Assembly (NCBI RefSeq): GCF_002953135.1
Contig: NZ_CP026372.1
Location: 1,922,001 to 1,986,000 of the forward strand
Length of the DNA: 64,000 nucleotides
DNA from: Sphingobium sp. SCG-1
GTDB lineage: Bacteria > Pseudomonadota > Alphaproteobacteria > Sphingomonadales > Sphingomonadaceae
Reading direction: 5' to 3'
Every line of letters begins with the position of its first letter. The stretch's first letter is position 1. A program made the translations under genes and the position numbers. Positions 9,336 through 17,975 of this stretch are shown in pieces. The notes beneath the pieces are model-generated. The model worked only from the letters and a program-made list of their open reading frames with translations. It made no database searches and was not told where the DNA came from.

Positions 9336-9369
9336 GACGCGACCGACCCGTAAGCGGGCCCGTCGCGTC
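9336..9369 (+). terminator. Nested hairpin after the ParB-HTH pair
   Basis: GACGCGAC (9336-9343) pairs with GTCGCGTC (9362-9369) and encloses a second stem, CCCG/CGGG (9347-9350 / 9355-9358). Only a weak T-rich tract follows, so this is a terminator-like structure rather than a textbook intrinsic terminator. Confidence 0.45.
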
Positions 9370-9413
9370 ACTTTGGACTTGGCACGGGCACACAAAACGG
9401 CGACTCTGTGTCC

Positions 9414-10325
9414 ATGAAGACTAGCCTCGATCATCTGCCCGAAGGCAAGCAGCGCGAACTGGCCTATGTGGTCGAGACCGTGCGCGCAGGCTTTGCGCGC
9501 GCGACCGCGCAGCGCACCCAGCCGCGCTTCCGCAATGGCGCGCTGCTCAAGATCATCCTGTTCGGCTCTTATGCACGCGGAGATTGGGTCGAAGACCCGG
9601 TCGGGCGCTATTTTTCCGATTACGATCTGCTGGTCGTCGTCAATCACGACGATCTCACCGACATCGCCGAGTTCTGGGAGAAGACCGAGGCGCAGTTCCT
9701 CGCTGACGTGTCGGCAGGCACGGTCCTGCGCACGCCGGTCAGCCTGATCTATCACAGCCTTGACGATGTGAACGACAAGCTGCGGCTCGGGCGCTACTTC
9801 TTTATGGACATACTGCGCGACGGGATTAGCCTGTTTGAGGAGCCTGACCACCCCTTTGTCGAGCCTCAACCGCTGTCGCCCGAACAGGCGCTTCAAGAAA
9901 CGCAGGAGTACTACGACGAGTGGTTCGAGAGCGCGCGCAGACGTTTGGAAATCGCTACCGAGGATCTTGCAAAAGGTTATCTCAATGAAGCGGCCTTTGA
10001 TTTTCATCAAGCTACTGAACGCTTCTATCACTGCCTCTTTCTGGTCCGCACTTTGTATTCTCCCAAGACCCATAATCTGAACCGGCTGCGCGATCTGGCG
10101 GAGGAACTGGAACCGTCGCTCAAAGCCGTCTGGCCGCGTGATAGCCGCTTCGAAAAGCGCTGCTATTCGCTGCTACGTGATGCCTATATCAAGGCCCGCT
10201 ACTCAAGCGCCTATCGCATCACCGCAGAGGAGCTGGATTGGATCGCGCAGCGCGTCGCGCTGCTGCAAAGCCTAGTCCGTGAGGCGTGCGAGCTTCGTAT
10301 CGAGACGCTTGCCAAGGCGGCGTAA
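9414..10325 (+). CDS. Single-chain nucleotidyltransferase-HEPN protein
   Basis: The product is 303 residues from ATG 9414; a GTG two codons upstream is an alternative. The N-terminal minimal-nucleotidyltransferase domain has GSYARGDW (residues 51-58) and the D-Y-D metal-binding pair at 69-71, then LLVVV. A HEPN domain (about 150-290) follows, with AAFDFHQATERFYHCLF and THNLNRLRDLAEEL. In HEPN/MNT pairs the MNT partner is known to AMPylate and silence the HEPN RNase, and here both are fused. It could be a self-contained toxin-antitoxin-like or aminoglycoside-nucleotidyltransferase-like protein. A related stand-alone HEPN piece lies at 21256-21696. Confidence 0.75.
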   Translation: MKTSLDHLPEGKQRELAYVVETVRAGFARATAQRTQPRFRNGALLKIILFGSYARGDWVEDPVGRYFSDYDLLVVVNHDDLTDIAEFWEKTEAQFLADVSAGTVLRTPVSLIYHSLDDVNDKLRLGRYFFMDILRDGISLFEEPDHPFVEPQPLSPEQALQETQEYYDEWFESARRRLEIATEDLAKGYLNEAAFDFHQATERFYHCLFLVRTLYSPKTHNLNRLRDLAEELEPSLKAVWPRDSRFEKRCYSLLRDAYIKARYSSAYRITAEELDWIAQRVALLQSLVREACELRIETLAKAA

Positions 10326-10431
10326 GCTTCATTCAACCCAATATATGACAGCCTTTTTGTGCTCGATCACGGCTGCTTTGACGTAGCGCGAAAATCCGAC
10401 CGTGCTTCGGCAACACGCGTTTGTCCGCGCC

Positions 10432-10794
10432 TCACGCCGCTTGTCTGACGTCGATATCCAGCACCAGTTGACGCCCGTCCTCCCCCGCTTCCGCATCGAT
10501 TGAACACAGCGTCTTGCTGCCGCAGGCAAGCGTTATCCACTCAATTTTCCAGTCGATCCGCGCATGGTCATGGCGTCCCTCACGCGCGATGCCGACGATG
10601 GCTGCGCCCTCTACGGCGAGCGCAAAATGACAGCGCCCACTGCCGATATCATGATGTCCGCGCAGCAATGTCCCGTCGGAAAAGGCAAAGGAAAAGCCAT
10701 CGGTCACCGCGCTGGCGGGGAGGGCGAGCACGGCTTCGACATCGCCGGTCAGCTTCAGCCTGCCGCCATCCATTGCCTCGATCTGCACACTCAC
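10432..10794 (-). CDS. Small hypothetical protein preceded by an SOS box
   Basis: The product is 120 residues from GTG 10794, preceded by GAAGGG; a TTG at 10812 would add six residues. The sequence is beta-strand-like (VQIEAMDGGRLKLTGDVEAV; DGTLLRGHHDIGSGRCHF) with no membrane or catalytic motif. It is transcribed away from the relaxase gene. A GAAC-N7-GAAC direct repeat, the alphaproteobacterial LexA box, lies about 40 bases upstream, so DNA-damage induction is likely. I do not recognise the family. Confidence 0.6.
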   Translation of the reverse strand: MSVQIEAMDGGRLKLTGDVEAVLALPASAVTDGFSFAFSDGTLLRGHHDIGSGRCHFALAVEGAAIVGIAREGRHDHARIDWKIEWITLACGSKTLCSIDAEAGEDGRQLVLDIDVRQAA

Positions 10795-10835
10795 GTCTGG
10801 CCCTTCCCACAAGAATCGGTATGGACATGAGAATA

Positions 10836-10850
10836 GAACATAAAGTGAAC
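10836..10850 (-). promoter_or_regulatory. Candidate LexA (SOS) box
   Basis: GAAC (10836-10839), seven bases, GAAC (10847-10850). On the minus strand this reads GTTC-N7-GTTC, the known LexA operator of alphaproteobacteria. It sits just upstream of the minus-strand gene ending at 10432 and 224 bases from the relaxase start on the other strand. Confidence 0.55.
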
Positions 10851-11073
10851 ATAAGGAAGATCTGACAGATCAGGAGTGGATAGCAAGATAAAGGCCGACA
10901 CGCTTCGTCGCATCCGTCCGGCCAAGTCCCTGTCTGCACATCGTTTTCTATGGAGGCGGCCTGTCTCCTTGGCGAGATTGGATCGGCACAGGTGGGGCGC
11001 AAAGCCGCAGGATTCCTGGGCTTTTGCACGAGATACTTGAGACCCAGCGGCCATGCTCGCCATATCGTGTTCG

Positions 11074-13146
11074 ATGGCACAGGACGATTATCCTTTCGAG
11101 CCCCGCGTCGGGCGTTCACGGCGCGACAGCGCTCGCCCGCCGCGCGCTACGCAGCTGCGCGCTGAGATATTGAAGCAGGTTGCCCGGCGGGGCGGGAACC
11201 CGCGTCGGCTGGGCGATGCTGGTGCCGTTGCTGCGCCACGCACCGGGCGCTTCAATGCGCGGGGCCGGGGCGCCCGGATCGCGGCCGCCGTGCCGCGCGG
11301 TTCGGGCTGGTCCTTCGATCGAGGCAGCGGCATGCGCGTGCGGCCACGACGGGTGACGGTGAAGGCGCGCGTGGTGAAGCTGGCGGGCAAGGCGACCGCC
11401 GTGCGGTCCCATCTGCGCTACCTCGAACGCGATGGCGTCAGCCGTGAGGGTGAGCCAGGACGCTTCTATTCGACCTTTGCCGACGATGCGGATGGAAAGG
11501 CCTTTGCGGAACGCGGGGCAGGCGACCGTCACCAGTTCCGCTTCATCGTCGCACCCGAGGATGGTCCTGCCTTCGATCATCTGCGCGAATTTACCCGTAA
11601 CCTCATGGCAAAAATGGAAGAGGATCTGGGCACGACGCTAGACTGGGTGGCAGTCGATCATTTCGACACCGGTCATCCCCATAGCCATATACCGGTCACG
11701 GGCATCACCGAGGACGGCAAAACCCTCAACATCGCGGGCGATTATATCGCCCATGGCATTCGCCATCGCGGATCGCAGATCATGACCCGGGCGCTGGGGC
11801 CGCAGAGTGAGCTGGAGGTGCGCCACCAGCTTGAGCGCGAGGTCGATGCCGAACGGCTCACCCGGCTTGACCGGATGATGTTGGCGCAGGCCGGGGACAA
11901 GGCGCGCGACCAGGTTATCGATCTGCGAGGGCAGGAGGGGCAACGCGCTTTCGATCCAGGGCAGCAGCAACTGCTGATCGCGCGTGCCCGGGTGCTCGAG
12001 CGGATGGAACTGGCGCAGCCATCGGGACCGCTTGCCTGGAGGCTCGCCCCGCACATGGAACAGACGCTTATCGACATGGGGCTGCGGGGCGACATCATCC
12101 GCCTGATGCATCGCGAGATGACGCAGGAGAAGGCGGTGCCTGGAACTCAGCATGATCGCTATGTCGTGCATGGCATCGACAAGACGCCCGAACATAGTAA
12201 CGTCCCCATCATCGGCAGGGTGGTGAAGCGGGGCACCGCCGACGATGAGCATGAGCGCCGCTATCTCATCGTCGACGGCGTCGATGGGCACAGCCATTAT
12301 GTCGATATCGGCGCCAGCAGCGAACCGACGCCGATCGGCGGTATGGTCAGCCTGACGCCAAAGCAGGCCGAAGCTCGTGACGTCGACCAGACCGTCGCCC
12401 GGATCGCCCACGCCCATGGCGGGCGCTATACGATCGACATCCACCTGAGCCATGATCCCACGGCCACAGAAAGCTTCGCGCAGACCCATGTCCGGCGACT
12501 GGAGGCGATCCGCAGGGCGATCGGCAAGCCCGATCGCGACCCCGATGGGACATGGAAGATCGGCCCCGATCACCTCGACACGGCGCTGGGCTATGAGCAG
12601 CGGAAGCTACGCGCCGAACCGGTCAAGGTCGAGATGCTGTCCTCGACGTCGATCCTCGAACAGACCGGCGTCCATGCCGCAACCAGGCTCGACCGGGAAC
12701 TGGTGGCGACCGACAGGACAGTCATCGCTGATACGGGCTATGGCGCAGATGTCCGCAAGGCGCTGGCGCTGCGCCAGCAATGGCTGGTCGAGCAGCAACT
12801 GGCCGAGCGCCAAGGGGACGATGTCCTCTATCGCCCCAATCTGCTGCGCATCCTGCGGGACCGCGAGATGCGTGCGGTGGCAGGGCAATTGTCGACGCAG
12901 ATGGGCCTGCAGTTTACCCAGGTCGAACCGAACGAGCGGGTCGAGGGGACACTCAGGCGCAGGGTGGACATGACCTCCGGGCGCTTCGCGCTAATCGAGC
13001 GCGCACGCGACTTCACGCTTGTGCCGTGGCGGGAAGATCTGGAACGCCATGTGGGCAAACCGCTGTCCGGCATCATGCGTGAGGGGCGGTCTATCAACTG
13101 GACAATAGGCCGAGGGCGGAGCGGCCCCAGCATCGGCGGTATGTGA
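11074..13146 (+). CDS. VirD2-like relaxase, DUF3363 family
   Basis: The product is 690 residues from ATG 11074 (MAQDDYPFEP, the usual beginning in this family; ATG 11053 is seven codons upstream). A basic, disordered N-terminus (about 10-95) precedes the relaxase domain. The histidine triad is in DHFDTGHPHSHI: H196, H201, H203, H205. A candidate nicking tyrosine is Y116 in HLRYLERDG. The C-terminal half (about 330-690) is the DUF3363 region. Relaxases nick oriT and lead single-stranded DNA into recipients. No type IV secretion or coupling-protein genes are in the window, so the element could at most be mobilised in trans. Confidence 0.88.
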   Translation: MAQDDYPFEPRVGRSRRDSARPPRATQLRAEILKQVARRGGNPRRLGDAGAVAAPRTGRFNARGRGARIAAAVPRGSGWSFDRGSGMRVRPRRVTVKARVVKLAGKATAVRSHLRYLERDGVSREGEPGRFYSTFADDADGKAFAERGAGDRHQFRFIVAPEDGPAFDHLREFTRNLMAKMEEDLGTTLDWVAVDHFDTGHPHSHIPVTGITEDGKTLNIAGDYIAHGIRHRGSQIMTRALGPQSELEVRHQLEREVDAERLTRLDRMMLAQAGDKARDQVIDLRGQEGQRAFDPGQQQLLIARARVLERMELAQPSGPLAWRLAPHMEQTLIDMGLRGDIIRLMHREMTQEKAVPGTQHDRYVVHGIDKTPEHSNVPIIGRVVKRGTADDEHERRYLIVDGVDGHSHYVDIGASSEPTPIGGMVSLTPKQAEARDVDQTVARIAHAHGGRYTIDIHLSHDPTATESFAQTHVRRLEAIRRAIGKPDRDPDGTWKIGPDHLDTALGYEQRKLRAEPVKVEMLSSTSILEQTGVHAATRLDRELVATDRTVIADTGYGADVRKALALRQQWLVEQQLAERQGDDVLYRPNLLRILRDREMRAVAGQLSTQMGLQFTQVEPNERVEGTLRRRVDMTSGRFALIERARDFTLVPWREDLERHVGKPLSGIMREGRSINWTIGRGRSGPSIGGM

Positions 13147-13181
13147 GTCGGTCCAGTCCAGAGCAATTCGAGCCGATCTGC

Positions 13182-13200
13182 GCCCATCAGAGCCCATCAG
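13182..13200 (+). repeat. Short tandem repeat downstream of the relaxase
   Basis: GCCCATCAG occurs at 13182-13190 and 13192-13200, exactly one helical turn apart, in the 177-base gap between the relaxase and the ribbon-helix-helix gene. It could be a binding site for the latter protein or part of an origin of transfer. Confidence 0.35.
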
Positions 13201-13323
13201 CACCATAGCCTTGCGACAGGTCGGACGGCGATAATCGCCCATGGTAGCGGATCGCTCTTATGTCTCCCCTGCATGGGGCGGTCCGCTGCCACCCGATATC
13301 CTCATGGGCCAAGCGGACATGCT

Positions 13324-13743
13324 ATGAAAAGCTACAAGACCCGGCATCAACTGTTCCTGCCAGAGGAGATGAGCAAACGGCTCGCGCATCTGGCGAAGAG
13401 CTCAGGCCGCGCGCGGTCCGAGATTTTGGTCGAGGCGCTCGACGCCTGGTTCAACCGGCGGCAGGCACCCAAATCCAACGAGAGCATCGGTATCCGTCTT
13501 ACCCGGATCGAGCGCGACACCCAGTGGCTTCGCCGCAACCAAGGGCTGGTTTGGGAAGTGCTGGCGCGGATGGTCCGGCATCAGCTGATCACCGGCGCCA
13601 TGCATCCGGTCGACGAGGCGGCGCAGGCTGTAGGGGCCAGAATGTTCGCGCAGTTGATCGATGAGATCGCAGATCGGTTTGCCGGGAAAGCCGCGCCCGC
13701 CACGGAAGACCCCGCCACCTTGAAGCTGAGGAGTTTGCAATGA
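13324..13743 (+). CDS. Ribbon-helix-helix (CopG-like) DNA-binding protein
   Basis: The frame opens at 13273, but ATG 13324 begins the recognisable domain, giving 139 residues. MKSYKTRHQLFLPEEMSKRL and KSSGRARSEILVEALDAW form the beta-strand and two helices of a ribbon-helix-helix fold. A helical tail follows (about 60-139) with RIERDTQWLRRNQGL. Such proteins often sit beside relaxases as auxiliary oriT-binding or repressor proteins (TraJ/MobC-like logic), which is inferred from position. The stop overlaps the next start by four bases. Confidence 0.75.
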   Translation: MKSYKTRHQLFLPEEMSKRLAHLAKSSGRARSEILVEALDAWFNRRQAPKSNESIGIRLTRIERDTQWLRRNQGLVWEVLARMVRHQLITGAMHPVDEAAQAVGARMFAQLIDEIADRFAGKAAPATEDPATLKLRSLQ

Positions 13744-13967
13744 GCCGGGAACATCGCGCACTGAAGGCGGCAGACCTTCCCACCCCTGACAGGTTCGAGC
13801 CGATCACGGTGCGCGTTCCAGACGCCTGCCGCATGCTGGGTATCCGCCGCAGCAAATTCTATGAACTGATCGCCGATGGTGAAATCAAAATCCTCAAGCT
13901 CGGCAGCGCCACGCTCGTTCCCATGGAGCGGATCAGGGCATTGGTGCGGCGGCTTGAGGATGGATGA
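13740..13967 (+). CDS. Excisionase/AlpA-type helix-turn-helix protein
   Basis: The product is 75 residues, translationally coupled to the preceding gene (ATGA overlap). ITVRVPDACRMLGIRRSKFY, ELIADGEIKILKLGSATLVP and the closing helix form a winged MerR/Xis-type helix-turn-helix, the DNA-binding-domain excisionase family. It probably directs excision or element gene expression. No integrase gene lies next to it, so any partner recombinase is elsewhere or lost. Confidence 0.75.
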   Translation: MSREHRALKAADLPTPDRFEPITVRVPDACRMLGIRRSKFYELIADGEIKILKLGSATLVPMERIRALVRRLEDG

Positions 13968-14067
13968 TCTGGAAAGGTGGGCGACAATCGCGGCGCACTT
14001 TCGTCCGCCCCGGCCGGGCTTCAGACATACCTGCTGACCTGCGTTCGTGCCGATAAGCGCACACCGT

Positions 14068-14427
14068 TTACGGGTGATGCAGCGTTTTCTCGAACCCCTC
14101 ATTCGCCTTGGCCATCTTGGCGACTTTCCTCAAATGGCTGCGAACATGGCGCTCGAACCGCGCGTCGTCGTAAACGCCTGTTGCATGATATTCCTCCTGG
14201 CCGATTAGCGCCTTGAGGCGCTGGGCAAGCAGGGCCTGCTCGTCGGTGCAATCAGGTACTTGAAGAGCATTGCATACCCATTCTTCAGCGGCGGCTTTGT
14301 CATAGTCATCGCGTGCCTCATAGCCGCGCCGGTCGGCGGCCGCCTGATCGAGTTTCGAAACATCCAAGCGGCGCGCCAGCCATTTACGGACCAGTGCCCC
14401 ATCCCACGGCTTTGATGGATTGCTCAT
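14068..14427 (-). CDS. Hypothetical protein, 119 residues
   Basis: A soluble, charged helical protein with many Ala, Lys, Asp and Glu residues (KLDQAAADRRGYEARDDYDK; FERHVRSHLRKVAKMAKANE). It has no signal peptide and no motif I recognise. Its codon use fits neighbouring real genes. It is transcribed towards the mobilisation module and may mark its end. Confidence 0.6.
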   Translation of the reverse strand: MSNPSKPWDGALVRKWLARRLDVSKLDQAAADRRGYEARDDYDKAAAEEWVCNALQVPDCTDEQALLAQRLKALIGQEEYHATGVYDDARFERHVRSHLRKVAKMAKANEGFEKTLHHP

Positions 14428-14506
14428 TCATTTGCTCCAGATTCAGGTTGCCAGTCCTATATCAATGACTGCTCGTGTTCGATGGCGGGATGCTGACGCG
14501 TTGTTG

Positions 14507-14938
14507 TCATTGCCGCGCCAGCAGCCGGAGGGTAGCATCGTCGCGCACGCCGCCAAACCAGCGGTCCAGCGCGGCGTTGAAGAGGTCACCGCCTCCCGCA
14601 GCCTCGAACAGGGTGAGGGACGATCGTAGCTTTGTGGCGTCCACCTCTCCGAACACACCGAATGAGCTGGTGCCGTGCGGCAGGTCATTCAATGTTTGCA
14701 CACATGTTTGTAGGCGCTCGCCGAGTGTCGGGTGCCCGAGAAAGGCGCGGGCCTCGTCCGGTGATGCGATAGCATAATGCTGTGCAGTAGGACTCCGGCC
14801 CAAGCCGGCTATCTGGGGGAAAATGAACCACATCCAGTGGCTGGTCTTCCTGCCTTGGCGCAGTTCGGCAAGGGCCGCCGCATAAGTGGACTGTTGGGCC
14901 GCGATGAAGCGGTGGAGGTTGTACGGGTCGTTGGTCAT
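14507..14938 (-). CDS. DUF1810 family protein
   Basis: The product is 143 residues, the normal length for DUF1810. Family landmarks are visible: NLHRFIAAQQSTYAAALAEL, HWMWFIFPQIAGLG, AIASPDEARAFLGHPTLGER and FGVFGEVDATKL. It is a cytosolic protein; some relatives have been linked to ADP-ribose chemistry, but the function here is unknown. It is monocistronic on the minus strand. Confidence 0.85.
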   Translation of the reverse strand: MTNDPYNLHRFIAAQQSTYAAALAELRQGRKTSHWMWFIFPQIAGLGRSPTAQHYAIASPDEARAFLGHPTLGERLQTCVQTLNDLPHGTSSFGVFGEVDATKLRSSLTLFEAAGGGDLFNAALDRWFGGVRDDATLRLLARQ

Positions 14939-15247
14939 GTAGGTACGACGCGGTCAGGAGCTGGTCGTTCCGCGTGACCGCTTTGCGCCAATCCTCGCCG
15001 CTCAACTACGACTTTCCCGCTCCGGGAAGCGGACATTCAACTTATGACGAGGTATGAGGCCAAGCGGTCATTCTGAGCGGAATCCGAAAGTGTCGGCTTT
15101 AACCGTAAAATGCCGTTCGCTTTTGCCGGACGGACACCACGTGACGGGCGTCGGCTATCACCTGATTTCGCGCATTGGGCGGAACTGGTAGCTTCTGGCA
15201 ATTAGGCGGTTTACGATGCTGCCCCGATTTTTTTTGTTGAGGTATTG
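14939..15247. other. Non-coding stretch between the DUF1810 gene and the NIPSNAP-like gene
   Basis: About 310 bases with no supported gene, promoter hexamers or strong hairpin. It looks like ordinary decayed accessory intergenic sequence. Confidence 0.4.
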
Positions 15248-15612
15248 ATGCAACCCAAGCAGTTTTTTGTGAGGTTCGATACTCCCTGGATCTCGATCGG
15301 TTGGAGGAGTTCGAGGCCTACGGGCGCTCTTGGATCCGTTTGATCGAACGGCATGGCGGGGTTCACCACGGCTTCTTCATGCCGCGCGCAGCACCTAGCG
15401 ACAGATCTATCAGTTTCCCTGACAAGGGGCAGGAAGGGGCGGGAGATGTTGCCATTGCCCTTTACGGGTTTCCGGATGAGGACGCTTACAACAACTACCG
15501 TATGCGGGTCGCGCTTGACCCGGAGGCCGGTCCCATAATTAAGCGTTTTGCGGAGCCGCCGTTCAAAAGCTACGAGCGCATCTTTCTTTCGCCGCTATCT
15601 CCGTCGTTGTGA
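15248..15612 (+). pseudogene. NIPSNAP-family protein, probably frameshifted at a T run near the start
   Basis: From 15270 on, the frame reads CEVRYSLDLDRLEEFEAYGR, then WIRLIERHGGVHHGFF, FPDEDAYNNYRMRVALDPEA and YERIF. This is the layout of short ferredoxin-like NIPSNAP proteins of about 105-120 residues. The only start in that frame is TTG 15301, which cuts off the first beta-strand. ATG 15248 has a good GAGG six bases upstream but is one frame off. A seventh T in the T6 run at 15263-15268 would join the two. It is either a real loss-of-function slip or a homopolymer sequencing error. Substrate unknown. Confidence 0.6.
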
Positions 15613-15697
15613 CGCAATGTTGCCGGACGGCGGCATTCGCCTGATTGTCGCCGCCTCGCGTGTCGTCCCGGTTGGATCGAGATTTCCGAAGTACAGA

Positions 15698-16108
15698 TCA
15701 GAGGGTACGGGACAGTGGCAGGATGCAGTCGCGGGTCAAAGGTGCCAAGCGCATCGTCATTGCGGTGAGGTAATCGACCCATACGGCCTCCTCAATTTCC
15801 GACCGCGTAATAGGTTCATGCTGCATCCGCACATGGAAGACCTCGGCCTCGACGTTATGGCCGGGTTCATTGGCAGCGGGCGCGGAATAGCGCCCAAGAT
15901 AGCCCAAATCTGCATCGGCCACGACTAGCCCGATCTCCTCACTAAGTTCACGACGAAGGGCGCTCAAAGGGCTGTCGCCGTTCTCTATCTTGCCGCCGGC
16001 CTGCATGAACCACTCGGTCCCTGCCTTACGAACTAACAGCAACCGGCCTGCATCGTCGTCGATTAAAGCGGCGGCCATCTGGATCACGCGCGGGGGCTCA
16101 TTTGACAT
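15698..16108 (-). CDS. Nudix hydrolase
   Basis: The product is 136 residues. The Nudix box GxxxxxExxxxxxxREUxEExGU is intact: GGKIENGDSPLSALRREL followed by SEEIGL (about residues 38-61), with the metal-binding glutamates present. The beginning, PRVIQMAAALIDDDAGRLLL, is the usual first strand pair. It hydrolyses nucleoside-diphosphate-linked compounds; this subgroup is often annotated as MutT-like, but the substrate cannot be read from sequence. Monocistronic. Confidence 0.88.
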   Translation of the reverse strand: MSNEPPRVIQMAAALIDDDAGRLLLVRKAGTEWFMQAGGKIENGDSPLSALRRELSEEIGLVVADADLGYLGRYSAPAANEPGHNVEAEVFHVRMQHEPITRSEIEEAVWVDYLTAMTMRLAPLTRDCILPLSRTL

Positions 16109-16408
16109 GCCAATATGCTAGCAGTTGCGGTCTCAAGCGCAATTTCCATTCCAACAAATGTTCGATTGAGAATTGGCTTTGACGAAAACGACCAGTTCTG
16201 GCCGTTTTATCAGATATGATCATTTCTCTGCTGCGGACATTACGGCTAGACTCGCGAGCGTGCAGAATTGTCGGCAACCGCAAAGACCCGACAGCCAGAG
16301 GTGCGCAAATGCCGGAAACTTTTACCGCATTTGCCTTGAACGGATTTCATCGGTTTTTTACTATCAGCAGCTTATTCCCGTCGTGAAAAGCCCGCAGGCG
16401 GAGCATTT

Positions 16409-16779
16409 ATGGGTTGGAAGATTTTTGCCGTCGTTAACTCGGTTATGTTTCTCTCGGGGGTCTTCAGCTCTTCAGACCGGGATGTCTTTGATGTAGTAGG
16501 AACAGTGGTTGGCCTCGCCGCGAACACCGGCTTAGTGCTTTACGCGTTCAATAAGCGCTTGTTTTCTCGCCACTTCTGGCGGTTTTTCTCTTGGGCATTA
16601 ACCCCTGGGGCAATGCTCGCGTGTTCTTGATGGTGTTTCGTTCATTTCCCAAACTTACAACTACGCCGACAAGCATCTTTGCCATTATCACGGCAGTAGT
16701 GATTGCTGGAGGAGTTTCGTATTTTGAATGGTTAGCCGCTCGCCGTTTGTCGCAGGGTACATCAAATCCCGCGAAGTAA
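16409..16779 (+). pseudogene. Small membrane protein split by a frameshift
   Basis: The first frame (ATG 16409) gives two membrane segments (MGWKIFAVVNSVMFLSGVF; VGTVVGLAANTGLVLYAF) and then ends at 16630. The overlapping frame continues with FRSFPKLTTTPTSIFAI, ITAVVIAGGVSYFEW and LAARRLSQ to 16779, which reads as the missing last segment and tail. A single-base change around 16600-16630 would restore one membrane protein of about 123 residues. No function is known. The join is inferred from hydrophobicity and length only. Confidence 0.4.
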
Positions 16780-17018
16780 GACGCAAGGCGGCGACTAAAC
16801 AACTAGAGACCTTAAGATTAGCGCGTCCCACCCTGGTCTTGATGTCTGATTGCCGCCGTTACTTTCTGAAATTGGACAGCCCGCTAACCACCCTAGTTCG
16901 CTGTTAGGGCTTGGAGCGCCGTGTTAACCACGGTTGGTGTTTTGGGTGTCAACACGTAGAAACGGAATTGTAAACAACGTTAGGCCAGCGGTTGCTGCCC
17001 TTGGTACACCTGATCGTG

Positions 17019-17276
17019 TTAATTGGTCGGTTTCAGAGCCGCAGCTACTCGGCGCCAGTCCGCGCGGCTTTTACAGACGCGCTCATGATTATTCTTGCGT
17101 ATTAAGCAGACTTGATCCGTGGAGTCCGTAAGCAGTGTCCTTGCGTTTGGTGGACCGGTTACCCGACTGACGGCGGGAGGAGCCGCCCGATGTAAAGAGT
17201 TGCCGGACGTCGCATTTGCCGAACCACAAAATGTCACCGCGGCGGCTAGAAACGCTGTTGTTTTCCAGGATGCCAT
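17019..17276 (-). CDS. Small secreted hypothetical protein
   Basis: ATG 17276 is preceded by AGAGGTG and begins a clean signal peptide (MASWKTTAFLAAAVTFCGSA, cleaved near NAT), giving 85 residues; the frame extends upstream without a better site. The C-terminal domain DQVCLIRKNNHERVCKSRAD has two cysteines and resembles small envelope proteins common in sphingomonads. Probably periplasmic; function unknown. Confidence 0.6.
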   Translation of the reverse strand: MASWKTTAFLAAAVTFCGSANATSGNSLHRAAPPAVSRVTGPPNARTLLTDSTDQVCLIRKNNHERVCKSRADWRRVAAALKPTN

Positions 17277-17519
17277 CTCGGTCACCTCTTTGTTATTAAA
17301 CGTATTAATAGGAGCGCGATGATGGAACTCAACTCCTTTTATTTTGGCTTTCGCATGACAGGAAGTAGGCCGCAAACACCTTCCCCGCTTTCCACCCATG
17401 CTAGGCATCGTCGGGCTAAATTTCGCCTCGCATGAAGGCGGTATGGGGGCGTGCGGATGCCAAGCCAGCGTCGGTGGACGCTATGAGCGGCGAGCAAGGG
17501 TGGCTAAGCGACGTTCTGC

Positions 17520-17975
17520 TTACGGCGTCGTCTTCCCCTTAGTGAGCTTGGATAAAGCTGTCTGAATGCCTTCGGACAGCGAGATATCTAAAATAGTAGA
17601 ATTGTAACGAGGCACATAACGGATAGCTGATTTGTAGAAACCGACGCAATCTGGTGAGGAACCGTAGTCATTGACGCCTAAAAGCGTTTTTAGACCGTTG
17701 GCTGATTGCAGCTTCTCGGTGAAACCGCTTTGGTCGATTGGATTGCCGGGTCCTAGAGGGACATAGAGCGCAAACCCTATCAGTTGATAAAAGCGATGAT
17801 CGCCCTTCCACCACGCCATAAGTGCATCAGTTTCGGGTTGTGCCGATATCTGGCTGAACAGCGACTTGCATTCTTGAGACTGAAGTTCCTCCGGGATTTG
17901 AGCCGCAGCCAATGATCCATGAAGAAACGCGCAGACCAGCGTTGCCATTTTCCACATGCGCTGTCTATTAGACAT
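17520..17975 (-). CDS. Secreted hypothetical protein, 151 residues
   Basis: An N-terminal signal peptide (about residues 1-25, ending LHGSLAAAQ) is followed by a mature domain with three cysteines (QSQECKSLF, SPDCVGFY). No family recognised. Periplasmic or extracellular location is inferred from the signal peptide. It stands alone on the minus strand with AT-richer sequence either side. Confidence 0.6.
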   Translation of the reverse strand: MSNRQRMWKMATLVCAFLHGSLAAAQIPEELQSQECKSLFSQISAQPETDALMAWWKGDHRFYQLIGFALYVPLGPGNPIDQSGFTEKLQSANGLKTLLGVNDYGSSPDCVGFYKSAIRYVPRYNSTILDISLSEGIQTALSKLTKGKTTP

